NCBI GenBank assembly: GCA_965279135.1
Contig: OZ257133.1
Location: forward strand, 2,666,001 to 2,730,000
Direction: 5' to 3'
DNA: 64,000 nucleotides
Source of the DNA: Croceimicrobium sp965279135
Lineage (GTDB): Bacteria; Bacteroidota; Bacteroidia; Flavobacteriales; Schleiferiaceae
The notes under the pieces were generated by a model. It ran no database searches and was not told where the DNA came from. It saw nothing but the letters and a program-made list of their open reading frames with translations. This document shows positions 34,485 to 42,944 of this stretch, in pieces. The position numbers and the translations under genes are program-made. How positions within the stretch are numbered: position 1 is the first letter of the stretch; each line of letters starts with the position of its first letter.

Positions 34485-34517
34485 CGAAAATACAACATTA
34501 ATTCGCAATCTGCCAAA
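34485..34517 (-). promoter_or_regulatory. rplM promoter: -33 TTTG and -7 TATTTTCG
   Basis: On the minus strand TTTG (34514-34517) and TATTTTCG (34485-34492, one mismatch to TAnnTTTG) are 21 bases apart. The leader to the ATG is about 60-65 bases and contains a small CCCC...GGG hairpin; L13 autoregulation through a leader is possible but not shown. Confidence 0.5.
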
Positions 34518-34590
34518 CCTTATCAACTATAAATCGTTGAAAATTACCTCAGTATTTTTTAGCACCCAACTAAAGCGAAGGCAAAGCGTC

Positions 34591-34598
34591 TATATTTG
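34591..34598 (+). promoter_or_regulatory. -7 box TATATTTG of the metalloprotease gene
   Basis: Perfect TAnnTTTG, 30 bases before the ATG at 34629. The open frame begins at a TTG within the box (34596), which is not the real start. Confidence 0.65.
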
Positions 34599-34628
34599 TG
34601 CACCGATTTCCTAAAAATTCACTCTTTA

Positions 34629-36761
34629 ATGAAGCGCTACTATATACTTTTCGCTTTCTTGAGCAGTACTCTCGCATTTGCTCAAAACGAGCATGAACAC
34701 GAGCATAATCACCTTAAATGCACCTTCGATCAGCATTATCAAAATGATCTTCAAAACCCTGAAACTGCAGCAGACCTTATTGCTGCGGAAAATGAAATTT
34801 TCAGGGCTGTTCAAAACATCAAGAAAGAGAATTTACTGCGTAAAAATGGATCTTCTACGGTGATCTACACTGTACCGGTAGTGGTGCATGTTGTTTACGC
34901 CACTCAGGGAGACAACATCTCAGTGCGACAAATTGAAGATGGGCTTCGAGTGCTTAATGAAGATTTTCAACGTTTGAATGCCGACACCAATCTTACCCGG
35001 ACCCTGTTTCAAGGTGTGGCAGCGGATTTCCAGATTGAGTTTAAACTAGCGAAAAAGGACCCTAATGGAAATTGCACGGATGGGATTACTCGTACCCAAA
35101 GTTTACAATCATTGAGCGGAACTGAATCTGCCAAACTTTTACGTTGGAACCGTGAGCGCTATCTCAATATCTGGGTAACTCGTAATGTTTCCAATTCTCA
35201 GCCGGGCGATCCAGGTGGATATACCTTAGGTTACTCTTTCTTCCCACGTACCAATAAGGTTTCCGGTGATGGTGTAATCCTGCGCCACGATGAAATGGGA
35301 ACGATTGGCACCGCGGCAGGAAGTTCAGGTCGTACTTTAACGCATGAAGTGGGTCACTACTTAGCCTTACACCACCCGTTCGCTGGAAGTTGTAATGGTG
35401 TTGGTGGTCAAAACGTGGTGGGACTTTTAGGAAATGCCAATGCCAATGATTACTGTGATGATACTCCTCCCGTTTCACAGTCTAACTTCGGTTGTAATTA
35501 CAGTGTAAATAGCTGCTCCAATGACTCTCCCAATCTGGTCGATCAAATTGAGAACTACATGGATTATTCCAGTTGTCAAAATATGTTCTCAGAAGATCAA
35601 AAGGCCCGCGCGCATGCAGTAATGACCAGCAGTAATTTGAGGGCCACTTTGGTATCGCTTTCCAATCTTAATTTCACTGGAGTTAATAATCCTCCTCCAT
35701 GTACACCTGACGCCATTCTGGAAGCAGAAAAAGAAGTGGTTTGTACTAATGAAGATGTTCAGTTCTTTGATATCTCAGAGGAAGGGGACCCCACAAGCTG
35801 GTCCTGGTCCTTTCCAGGTGCAACACCTGCGACCAGCAATTTGGAAAATCCAATTGTTAGCTATGCAAATCCAGGCAAGTACAGCGTAAGTCTTACCGTT
35901 ACCAATAGCGCTGGTACCGATAATGTTACTTATACAGACTATATCAACGTTAAGAACTCTGCCAATCCGTTCTTTACTACTACCTGGGTAGAAAGCTTTG
36001 AAGGCGGAACAATTCCGAATGTGGTTACCGCCTTGGATGGTGGTGATGGAAATACCTTCCAACCTTACTTAAATGGAGGGTCTCATCAAAACCGCTCCCT
36101 GGTGTTATCAAGAGTAGCAAACTCAATTGGCGAAATTGATGAGCTAGTATCTCCTGCTATTAATACCGCTAGCGGAAACGACTTGAATCTCTTCTTTGAC
36201 TTTGCCTTTGCCGCACGAAGCAATGAAAATGAAGATCAATTAGAAGTATATGTTTCTCGTGATTGCGGGGAAAATTGGATTCGCCGTCGATTCTACAATG
36301 GTGGTCGACTTAGAACCGTAAATAATACTACATCTAATTTTGTTCCGACTGGTGCTTCGGATTGGTCTACTGAAACGATCAATTTCAACGCCTACATTGG
36401 TCCAGATCCGATCTTGATCAAATTTGTATTTGAAAATGGCGGTGGAGGCAATTTCTATATTGACAATATCCGTTTTGGGGAAGGTCAGGACGTAAGCCTT
36501 CAAGAATTCACTGCCACCGATATGGCCATATACCCCAATCCGACTTCGGGAATGATCAATTTAAAATTAAGCGATTTAAGAGACCGCGAAGTAGAATTAG
36601 AGATCATCGATTTAAGTGGTAAAGTAGTTTACTCCCAGTCTCTTCAAAGCGAAGGACCAAGTTTGGATACCCAATTAAACCTGAACTTGAAACCTGGAGT
36701 GTATTTGGTAAACCTAAAAGGTGAATACACCAGTATTCAGGATAAGCTTATGGTTGAATAA
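34629..36761 (+). CDS. Secreted M43-type (pappalysin) metalloprotease with PKD and T9SS domains
   Basis: About 710 aa. Signal peptide (MKRYYILFAFLSSTLAFAQ), His-rich start of the mature chain (NEHEHEHNH), propeptide, then a metalloprotease domain with HEVGHYLALHH. This is HExxHxxAxxH, where pappalysins normally have HExxHxxGxxH. DDTPP and the MDYSSCQNMFSEDQ Met-turn are typical of the family. A PKD domain (about residues 355-440, SWSWSFPGATP) and a MAM/jelly-roll domain (about 450-625) follow, then the T9SS tail (IYPNPTSGMINLKLS). It is predicted to digest extracellular protein. A terminator follows. Confidence 0.9.
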   Translation: MKRYYILFAFLSSTLAFAQNEHEHEHNHLKCTFDQHYQNDLQNPETAADLIAAENEIFRAVQNIKKENLLRKNGSSTVIYTVPVVVHVVYATQGDNISVRQIEDGLRVLNEDFQRLNADTNLTRTLFQGVAADFQIEFKLAKKDPNGNCTDGITRTQSLQSLSGTESAKLLRWNRERYLNIWVTRNVSNSQPGDPGGYTLGYSFFPRTNKVSGDGVILRHDEMGTIGTAAGSSGRTLTHEVGHYLALHHPFAGSCNGVGGQNVVGLLGNANANDYCDDTPPVSQSNFGCNYSVNSCSNDSPNLVDQIENYMDYSSCQNMFSEDQKARAHAVMTSSNLRATLVSLSNLNFTGVNNPPPCTPDAILEAEKEVVCTNEDVQFFDISEEGDPTSWSWSFPGATPATSNLENPIVSYANPGKYSVSLTVTNSAGTDNVTYTDYINVKNSANPFFTTTWVESFEGGTIPNVVTALDGGDGNTFQPYLNGGSHQNRSLVLSRVANSIGEIDELVSPAINTASGNDLNLFFDFAFAARSNENEDQLEVYVSRDCGENWIRRRFYNGGRLRTVNNTTSNFVPTGASDWSTETINFNAYIGPDPILIKFVFENGGGGNFYIDNIRFGEGQDVSLQEFTATDMAIYPNPTSGMINLKLSDLRDREVELEIIDLSGKVVYSQSLQSEGPSLDTQLNLNLKPGVYLVNLKGEYTSIQDKLMVE

Positions 36762-36783
36762 GCTTTATCCCTAAGATTTTAAG

Positions 36784-36807
36784 AGCCCGCGAATGCGGGC
36801 TTTTTTA
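36784..36807 (+). terminator. Terminator of the metalloprotease gene
   Basis: AGCCCGC / GCGGGCT stem with a GAAT loop, followed by TTTTTATT. Confidence 0.9.
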
Positions 36808-36909
36808 TTGAAAATCCGGGTAAGAACTATTTTTTAATGCAGCCAATAGACGCACTACTCCAGAAATGCTAAAGGCGAATCAAATCCTGAAAATTATACT
36901 GGAGGTGGA

Positions 36910-39717
36910 TTAATGCGCCTCTAACCAATTAGAACCATATCCACTTTCTACCTCAAGTGGGACCTTGGTTTCCACGGCATGCTGCATCAGGTCCTCAATA
37001 ATTGGACGAACTACCTCTAACTCCGACTTCGGAGCATCAAAAACCAATTCATCATGCACCTGAAGCAGCATTCTGGTTTTATAGGGTTTTAGTGCCTCAT
37101 CAATTTTGATCATCGCAATCTTAATAATATCAGCGGCGGAACCCTGGATCGGTGCATTAACTGCGTTACGCTCTGCATGACCTCTAACTACAGCATTTCG
37201 ACTATTGATATCCTTTAGATAACGACGACGACCCAACATGGTCTCCACAAAACCCTGTTTACGCGCTAATTCCTTTTGTGCTTCGATATAATCCTGAATC
37301 CCCGGGTAGGTGCGGAAATAAGATTTGATGATATCCGAGGCCTCCGTTCGACTAAGGCTCGTCTGTTGAGCTAAACCAAATGCACTCACACCATAGATAA
37401 TCCCGAAGTTTACAGTCTTTGCATTGCTCCTTTGCTCACGAGTAACCTCATCTTGATTAACGCCAAATACCTTAGCTGCGGTTGCGGCATGAATATCTTC
37501 TCCCTTAATAAAGGCCTCCATCATGGTTTTCTCTTCACTCAATTCGGCGATCAAGCGCAATTCGATTTGACTGTAATCTGCAGCCAGGATCACGTGATCT
37601 TCATCTCTTGGAATGAAGGCCTTACGAACCTCTCGGCCTCTTTCGGTACGAATGGGAATGTTCTGGAGGTTAGGATTATTACTACTTAATCTACCGGTAG
37701 CGGCCACGGCCTGATTAAAGCTGGTGTGCAAGCGTTGGGTTACCGGACTTACCATCTCCGGTAAGGCATCAACATAGGTGCTCTTAAGTTTTACCATCTG
37801 GCGGTAATCCAGAATTTTCTGAACTATTTCATGTTTGGGAGCAAGATCCTGAAGTATATCTTCTGATGTAGAATACTGGCCACTTTTGGTCTTCTTGGGC
37901 TTTTCCAGCAGTTTCATCTGACCAAAGAGAATTTCTCCTAGCTGGCGAGGGGAAGCAATATTGAAATCACTATTACCAGCCAATTCATGAATTTCTCTAT
38001 CCAAACGCACAATATCCTCATGCAATTCATTTGAAAGTTTGCTTAGTGCATCCCGATCGAGATTAATCCCTTCCATCTCCATCCGGGAAAGGACTTTAAC
38101 TAATGGTGTCTCGATATCAGCTAATACTTTCGCCGTGCTTGCATCCCCAAGTTTCTCCTTAAATATGTGCGCTAACTGCAATGTGATATCCGCATCTTCT
38201 CCCGCATATTCCGCAACCAACTTAGGGTCTACATCACGCATGGATTTCTGATTCCTACCCTTTTTCCCAATTAATACCTCAATAGACTGGGGCTGGTAGG
38301 ACAAATAGGTTTCTGACATGATATCCATATTATGTCGCATATCAGGATTGATAAGGTAATGCGCCAACATAGTATCGAAAATGGGACCTTTGACCTCTAT
38401 TCCATAATTGGATAATACCGAAATATCATATTTCAGATTTTGTCCAATCTTCTCAATTCCTTCTGCCTCAAAGAAAGGTTTAAACTCGTCAATGATAGTT
38501 TGCTCCTCGCCTTCAGGCAGATTCACATAGTAGGCAATACCCGGGCTATAACTTAGAGCTAAGCCGACCAATTTAGCTTCCCGAACATCCAAAGAAGTCG
38601 TTTCCGTATCAAAGCAAACGGACTCCTGTTTAAGTAGATTCTCAAGAAGTAGCTTTCTTTCCTTAGGATGTGTAACAAGCTGATAAAGATGTTCTGTATT
38701 TGAAAGATTCCCCGGGCCATCGCTTGGTTGAGCAATAGAAGTGTCTTCCTCAACCTGGGCAAATAGATCCGTTTGCCCATTTGAGTTTGATTTGCTTGAA
38801 GCTGTCGATCTCGGACTAGTAGCAATTGGAGCATCCGATTGACCTAAAACCCGTTTAGCAAGTGTGCGAAATTCCAGTTCTGCAAAGAGTTCCTTTATCT
38901 GCTCTTCATTAGCAGGATCCTTACGAAAGTCTTCTTCATGAAACTCAATGGGAGCATCAAGTAATATTCGGGCCAGCTTTTTTGATAATAATGCCTGTTC
39001 CTGGTTGTCGCGAATCTTCTCACCGATCTTTCCCTTAATCTCATCAGCATGTTCATACATCCCCTCCATGCTTCCATATTGCTTGAGGAATTTGGAAGCA
39101 GTTTTGGGACCTACCCCAGGAATTCCGGGAATATTATCCACTGCATCTCCCATCATGCCCAGGTAATCCACCACCTGATCTACGCTATCGATGTCGAATT
39201 TGGCTTTAACCTCCTCAATTCCCCAAACTTCAGCAGGGTTTCCGCTACGTCCAGGACGGTACATGAAGATGTTTTCTGAAACTAATTGTCCAAAATCTTT
39301 ATCAGGGGTCATCATATAAACCTGATAACCTTTTTGCTCCGCCTGCTTAGCAAGGGTTCCAATCACATCATCAGCTTCATAGCCATCCACTCCTAAAAAT
39401 GGAATGTGAAAAGCTTCGGCGACCTTGCGGATATAAGGCACAGCTATCTTAATGCCTTCTGGAGTTTCATCTCTTTGTGCTTTGTACTCCGGGTATTCAA
39501 TATGCCGCACCGTAGGCTGAGGGGTATCGTAAATAATCGCAATATGGCTGGGATTCTTTTTTTCCAGGATTTCCAGGAGCGTTACTGTAAAACCAAAAAT
39601 GGCTGAAGTGTCCAGACCCTTCGAGGAGATTCGGGGATTATTTACAAAGGCAAAATAGGCCCGGTATATCAAGGCAAAGGCATCCAGTAAATAAAGGGTT
39701 GGCTTGTTTTCAGACAT
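36910..39717 (-). CDS. polA: DNA polymerase I
   Basis: This 935-aa protein has all three domains. The 5'-3' exonuclease (residues 1-290) shows YLLDAFALIYRAYFAF, GYEADDVIGTLA and DAVDNIPGIPGVGPKTA. The 3'-5' exonuclease keeps catalytic acids in CFDTETTSLD and DADITLQLA. The polymerase shows motif A DYSQIELRLIAELS, motif B RSNAKTVNFGIIYGVSAFG and motif C LQVHDELVFD. It fills gaps in repair and removes RNA primers. Length and catalytic residues are normal. Confidence 0.97.
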   Translation of the reverse strand: MSENKPTLYLLDAFALIYRAYFAFVNNPRISSKGLDTSAIFGFTVTLLEILEKKNPSHIAIIYDTPQPTVRHIEYPEYKAQRDETPEGIKIAVPYIRKVAEAFHIPFLGVDGYEADDVIGTLAKQAEQKGYQVYMMTPDKDFGQLVSENIFMYRPGRSGNPAEVWGIEEVKAKFDIDSVDQVVDYLGMMGDAVDNIPGIPGVGPKTASKFLKQYGSMEGMYEHADEIKGKIGEKIRDNQEQALLSKKLARILLDAPIEFHEEDFRKDPANEEQIKELFAELEFRTLAKRVLGQSDAPIATSPRSTASSKSNSNGQTDLFAQVEEDTSIAQPSDGPGNLSNTEHLYQLVTHPKERKLLLENLLKQESVCFDTETTSLDVREAKLVGLALSYSPGIAYYVNLPEGEEQTIIDEFKPFFEAEGIEKIGQNLKYDISVLSNYGIEVKGPIFDTMLAHYLINPDMRHNMDIMSETYLSYQPQSIEVLIGKKGRNQKSMRDVDPKLVAEYAGEDADITLQLAHIFKEKLGDASTAKVLADIETPLVKVLSRMEMEGINLDRDALSKLSNELHEDIVRLDREIHELAGNSDFNIASPRQLGEILFGQMKLLEKPKKTKSGQYSTSEDILQDLAPKHEIVQKILDYRQMVKLKSTYVDALPEMVSPVTQRLHTSFNQAVAATGRLSSNNPNLQNIPIRTERGREVRKAFIPRDEDHVILAADYSQIELRLIAELSEEKTMMEAFIKGEDIHAATAAKVFGVNQDEVTREQRSNAKTVNFGIIYGVSAFGLAQQTSLSRTEASDIIKSYFRTYPGIQDYIEAQKELARKQGFVETMLGRRRYLKDINSRNAVVRGHAERNAVNAPIQGSAADIIKIAMIKIDEALKPYKTRMLLQVHDELVFDAPKSELEVVRPIIEDLMQHAVETKVPLEVESGYGSNWLEAH

Positions 39718-39810
39718 TTATAATAATCATTTGGAACGCCCTAAATTAGCATTATTCATTGCATGGCGTGATCTTTTCCCGCTGTCATGAGTTTAGTTTA
39801 AAATATTATT

Positions 39811-41052
39811 GTGCTCCTACGAATTCTTATTCCCGTTCTCCTGTTGAGTGCGGTTGATTTCTACGCTTTTCAAGCCATTAAAACAATTAGTCGCGATCAT
39901 ATCTGGGCGCGATATCTATACTGGGCTCTTTCAATCGCCTTCATCATTTTAGTGGTGTTGGTGATTATCAATTTTGATCGAACTGCGGGTCCGCAACATC
40001 CGCTCTTCAAATTGATGATGTCTTCCTTCGTCCTGCTATTTGTTCCTAAGCTAGTAATAAGCCTGCCTTTGCTTGCCGAAGACATTACCCGAATTCTGGT
40101 AGGGATTAGTGGTCGATTAATTGGAACAGAACCCAGCGATAGTTTCATGCCCTCCCGGCGCAAGTTTGTCAGCCAGGTAGCATTGGTTCTAGCTGCCATT
40201 CCCTTTGCCGGAATTTTACACGGTATCCTTCGTGGTAAATACAATTACCGAGTGATTAAAAAGACTCTGTTCTTCCCTGATCTTCCGGAAGGATTTGATG
40301 GATTCACATTGACACAGATTTCCGACGTACACAGCGGCAGCTTCGACAATCCCGAGAAAATCGCTTATGGCATTGACCTGATCAACCAACAAAAGAGCGA
40401 TGTAATTCTCTTCACAGGCGATTTGGTAAATGACCGAGCCGATGAAATGGACCCTTGGAAAGAAGTGTTTTCTAAACTAGAAGCACCAATGGGTAAATTC
40501 TCAATTCTTGGAAACCATGATTATGGAGATTATACTAATTGGCCCTCAGCTCAAGCAAAAGCTGCCAATATGCAGAAGCTTTATAATACCCATGCTGAAA
40601 TTGGATTTGATCTTCTCCGCAATGAAAACCGAAGCATTGAGAGGAATGGAGAAAAGATTCGTTTAGTAGGAGTAGAAAACTGGGGTAAGGGTTTTGCCCA
40701 ACATGGTGACTTAGAGAAGGCGTTGGAAAATACTGACCCCAATGAGTTTCACGTACTCATGTCGCATGATCCGTCGCATTTTGATGAAGTCGTTAAGAAG
40801 CACCCTAAAAAAATGTCTCTTACCCTGAGTGGTCATACCCATGGAATGCAATTTGGGATCGAAATTCCCGGCATTATTCGCTGGAGTCCGGTGAAATATC
40901 GCTACCCTAAATGGGCGGGTCTTTATGAAGAGGCAGGGCGTTACCTTTATGTAAATAGAGGCTTCGGATTTTTAGCATTCCCGGGTCGCGTAGGCATTTG
41001 GCCTGAAATCACCGTATTGGAGTTTAAAAGAGGGCAAGAAGAGACTGCTTAA
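39811..41052 (+). CDS. Membrane-anchored metallophosphoesterase (YkuE-like)
   Basis: This 413-aa protein has four or so N-terminal transmembrane helices (residues 1-140) and a calcineurin-like phosphoesterase domain with the full metal set: TQISDVHSGS (DxH), LFTGDLVND (GD), ILGNHDYGD (GNHD), VLMSHDP and LSGHTHGMQFG (GHTH). The C-terminus YLYVNRGFGFLAFPGRVG is typical of YkuE-like enzymes, some of which act on lipid pyrophosphates. The substrate here is unknown. The start is a GTG; no ATG in frame precedes the first helix. A promoter for the next gene begins at its end. Confidence 0.88.
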   Translation: MLLRILIPVLLLSAVDFYAFQAIKTISRDHIWARYLYWALSIAFIILVVLVIINFDRTAGPQHPLFKLMMSSFVLLFVPKLVISLPLLAEDITRILVGISGRLIGTEPSDSFMPSRRKFVSQVALVLAAIPFAGILHGILRGKYNYRVIKKTLFFPDLPEGFDGFTLTQISDVHSGSFDNPEKIAYGIDLINQQKSDVILFTGDLVNDRADEMDPWKEVFSKLEAPMGKFSILGNHDYGDYTNWPSAQAKAANMQKLYNTHAEIGFDLLRNENRSIERNGEKIRLVGVENWGKGFAQHGDLEKALENTDPNEFHVLMSHDPSHFDEVVKKHPKKMSLTLSGHTHGMQFGIEIPGIIRWSPVKYRYPKWAGLYEEAGRYLYVNRGFGFLAFPGRVGIWPEITVLEFKRGQEETA

Positions 41053-41057
41053 AAGGC

Positions 41058-41065
41058 TATTTTTG
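41058..41065 (+). promoter_or_regulatory. -7 box TATTTTTG of the lipoprotein gene
   Basis: Perfect TAnnTTTG, 16 bases before the ATG at 41082, directly after the phosphoesterase stop. Confidence 0.6.
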
Positions 41066-41081
41066 GAGCAAAGAGATTTCG

Positions 41082-41579
41082 ATGAAAAAGCTCTTCTGGT
41101 TAATTGTGCTTGCTATAGGTTTCTGCCTAAACAGCTGCAGTGAGGATGAAGATCCCCAAGCTCCGCTGAGTGGTTTAGCCGCTTTCTTAAACGGCCCATT
41201 TAAGGTCAATCAGGTGGATTACGATGGGGCCCTTAGATTCTTTCTTGGTAATGTTCCCCTTAACGGGACAGGAAATGGCACACAAGGAATCTACAATTTT
41301 GATGCCCGCGCCAATTTTGTAGCTTATCAAGTGGTAAGCACCATGGAGGTGGAAATATTTGGGCAAAATGAAATAGTTCCCATCAATGTCAATGGATCAG
41401 GGCCGGTGAATTATGTGAATGCAAATCAATTTACAATCGATGACCCGCGCTATGGCTTGATGACCTATGATGTTTCAGAAATCACAGATAGCAGCTTATT
41501 AGCTACCACCAACTACCAAAATGATACTTTAGGTGGAATCCTAAGTCTGGAATTGGACCTTTACATGGAAAAATTCTAA
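41082..41579 (+). CDS. Hypothetical lipoprotein
   Basis: This 165-aa protein has a lipoprotein signal (MKKLFWLIVLAIGFCLNSCSEDEDP) with Cys in the lipobox and an acidic linker. The body looks like a small beta-sandwich or lipocalin-like domain (YNFDARANFVAYQVVSTMEV). No family recognised. It is convergent with the heme operon, 4 bases from the stop of its last gene. Confidence 0.75.
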   Translation: MKKLFWLIVLAIGFCLNSCSEDEDPQAPLSGLAAFLNGPFKVNQVDYDGALRFFLGNVPLNGTGNGTQGIYNFDARANFVAYQVVSTMEVEIFGQNEIVPINVNGSGPVNYVNANQFTIDDPRYGLMTYDVSEITDSSLLATTNYQNDTLGGILSLELDLYMEKF

Positions 41580-41583
41580 TCCC

Positions 41584-41916
41584 CTAACGGATCAAACTCT
41601 GAACTTCGGACATCAAAATTGACTGTCGAAGAATGTTTTGCAATTCCAAAGCCTCAAAATAGCTAAGGATTAATCTGGAGGCAGGATGGTCAACTTCAAG
41701 ACTAATCATTTTCCGGCTAGCACCCTCCTTGGATGGCATATCCATAAGCAAAATCTCATCTTGTAACCTGGACTCCAAATCTCTGAACTGCGCTTGAGTT
41801 AAAGTATGATGAGAAGTATGAAATGCCAATTGAATATTTCCACAAGAATGGCAGCAAGTCACGACACCATTCGCGGATTCGTAAAGGATGTTGAAGTTAC
41901 AAGAATCGTCCTTCAT
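41584..41916 (-). CDS. Small CxxC protein (DUF6686-like)
   Basis: This 110-aa cytoplasmic protein has Cys residues in ANGVVTCCHSCGNIQLAF, which could bind zinc or iron, then a helical region LTQAQFRDLESRLQDE. I associate this pattern with DUF6686, a small Bacteroidota family, but cannot verify it. It begins 5 bases after the HmuY lipoprotein stop and is the last gene of the heme/iron operon, suggesting a role in iron handling or regulation. Confidence 0.65.
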   Translation of the reverse strand: MKDDSCNFNILYESANGVVTCCHSCGNIQLAFHTSHHTLTQAQFRDLESRLQDEILLMDMPSKEGASRKMISLEVDHPASRLILSYFEALELQNILRQSILMSEVQSLIR

Positions 41917-41921
41917 AAAAA

Positions 41922-42944
41922 CTAAATTGGTAGGAATTGAAAATTGACTGCTCCTTTGGTTCCAGTAGCACTGTAAAAGCCTGTAAAGCGGAAACGATAA
42001 TGTTGACCCTGCTCGTCTTTTACTAGATAGATACGTCTTTGATGAATGCCAAATGCTTCATTATCCAGATTAAAATACTTCCAATCATGACCAAGGGTGT
42101 TAGTCTTTGAATTCAATAGGCTCAGGTCAAAATCCTCAATCTTTAATTGATTAAAAACCACGGTTGAATCTGAGGATAAGAGAGTGTCCAAGCATGCCAT
42201 GGTTTTATATGGGTTTAGAAGTACACCCGTAACAGAGTAATCTAACGTATCCTGACCACTTGCCAATTGTTCCATGTATTTACAAAACCTTAAGTCCCAC
42301 TCTGTCTTGGGTGGCTCCAAATTGAGCAGGTCTTTTGGGTTTTCAAAGGACACAAATTGATAATTATAAAGACTCGAAGTCTGAAGGTCAAAGCTTTGAA
42401 GATTTCTCCCATCAAGCTCGCTCCATTGACATTGGTAACGCCCATTCTCATGGCTAAGGATTTGAAACTTCAAATAGCCTTGTAATTGATTCTGAAGATC
42501 CCTTCCTAAATGAATAAGAAACACTTGAGATTTAGCCTGACCAGTCGCATCAAAATCAATATGCATCCAGCCCGTCTCATAAAAGCCTGCTGGTCTTTCA
42601 TGTTCGAAGTTGTAGTCTGAGGGATTAAAATTCTTTGAAAAATCTGTGGTCCCGGTGGGGGCAACCGCCATAAGCATGGCTGCATTCACAAAAATATTGG
42701 GCTTGGTAGGGTCTCCACTTAGAGCTAAATCCCAGGCATCGCGTCGATTTATTCCTTTAAAACTGGAAGTACTCAAATCATAGTACAATTCATACTGGTA
42801 GTCGGCTTCCCGGGTAGATACCATATCCGCCTCTCCCACAAAATCGGTAATATACCTGCCTGGCAATAGCTCCTCTTCCTTTTCACAGGATATAAGGAAA
42901 ATGGAAAGGGCCAAAATGGCGAATACTCTTAGTCTATTGTCCAT
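41922..42944 (-). CDS. HmuY-family heme-binding lipoprotein
   Basis: This 340-aa protein has a lipoprotein signal (MDNRLRVFAILALSIFLISC). The body carries the repeated HmuY features: YELYYDLSTSS..DAWDLALSG and, in the second half, TEWDLRFCKY, GHDWKYFNLDNEAF, RIYLVKDEQGQHYRFRF and GAVNFQFLPI. HmuY proteins capture heme at the cell surface and pass it to a TonB receptor. Its start overlaps the receptor stop by 16 bases, so the pair is coupled. Confidence 0.85.
   Translation of the reverse strand: MDNRLRVFAILALSIFLISCEKEEELLPGRYITDFVGEADMVSTREADYQYELYYDLSTSSFKGINRRDAWDLALSGDPTKPNIFVNAAMLMAVAPTGTTDFSKNFNPSDYNFEHERPAGFYETGWMHIDFDATGQAKSQVFLIHLGRDLQNQLQGYLKFQILSHENGRYQCQWSELDGRNLQSFDLQTSSLYNYQFVSFENPKDLLNLEPPKTEWDLRFCKYMEQLASGQDTLDYSVTGVLLNPYKTMACLDTLLSSDSTVVFNQLKIEDFDLSLLNSKTNTLGHDWKYFNLDNEAFGIHQRRIYLVKDEQGQHYRFRFTGFYSATGTKGAVNFQFLPI

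Noticed and set aside
35164..35478. His-rich minus-strand frame inside the metalloprotease gene
   Set aside because: Antisense shadow without start context or conservation that I can see.
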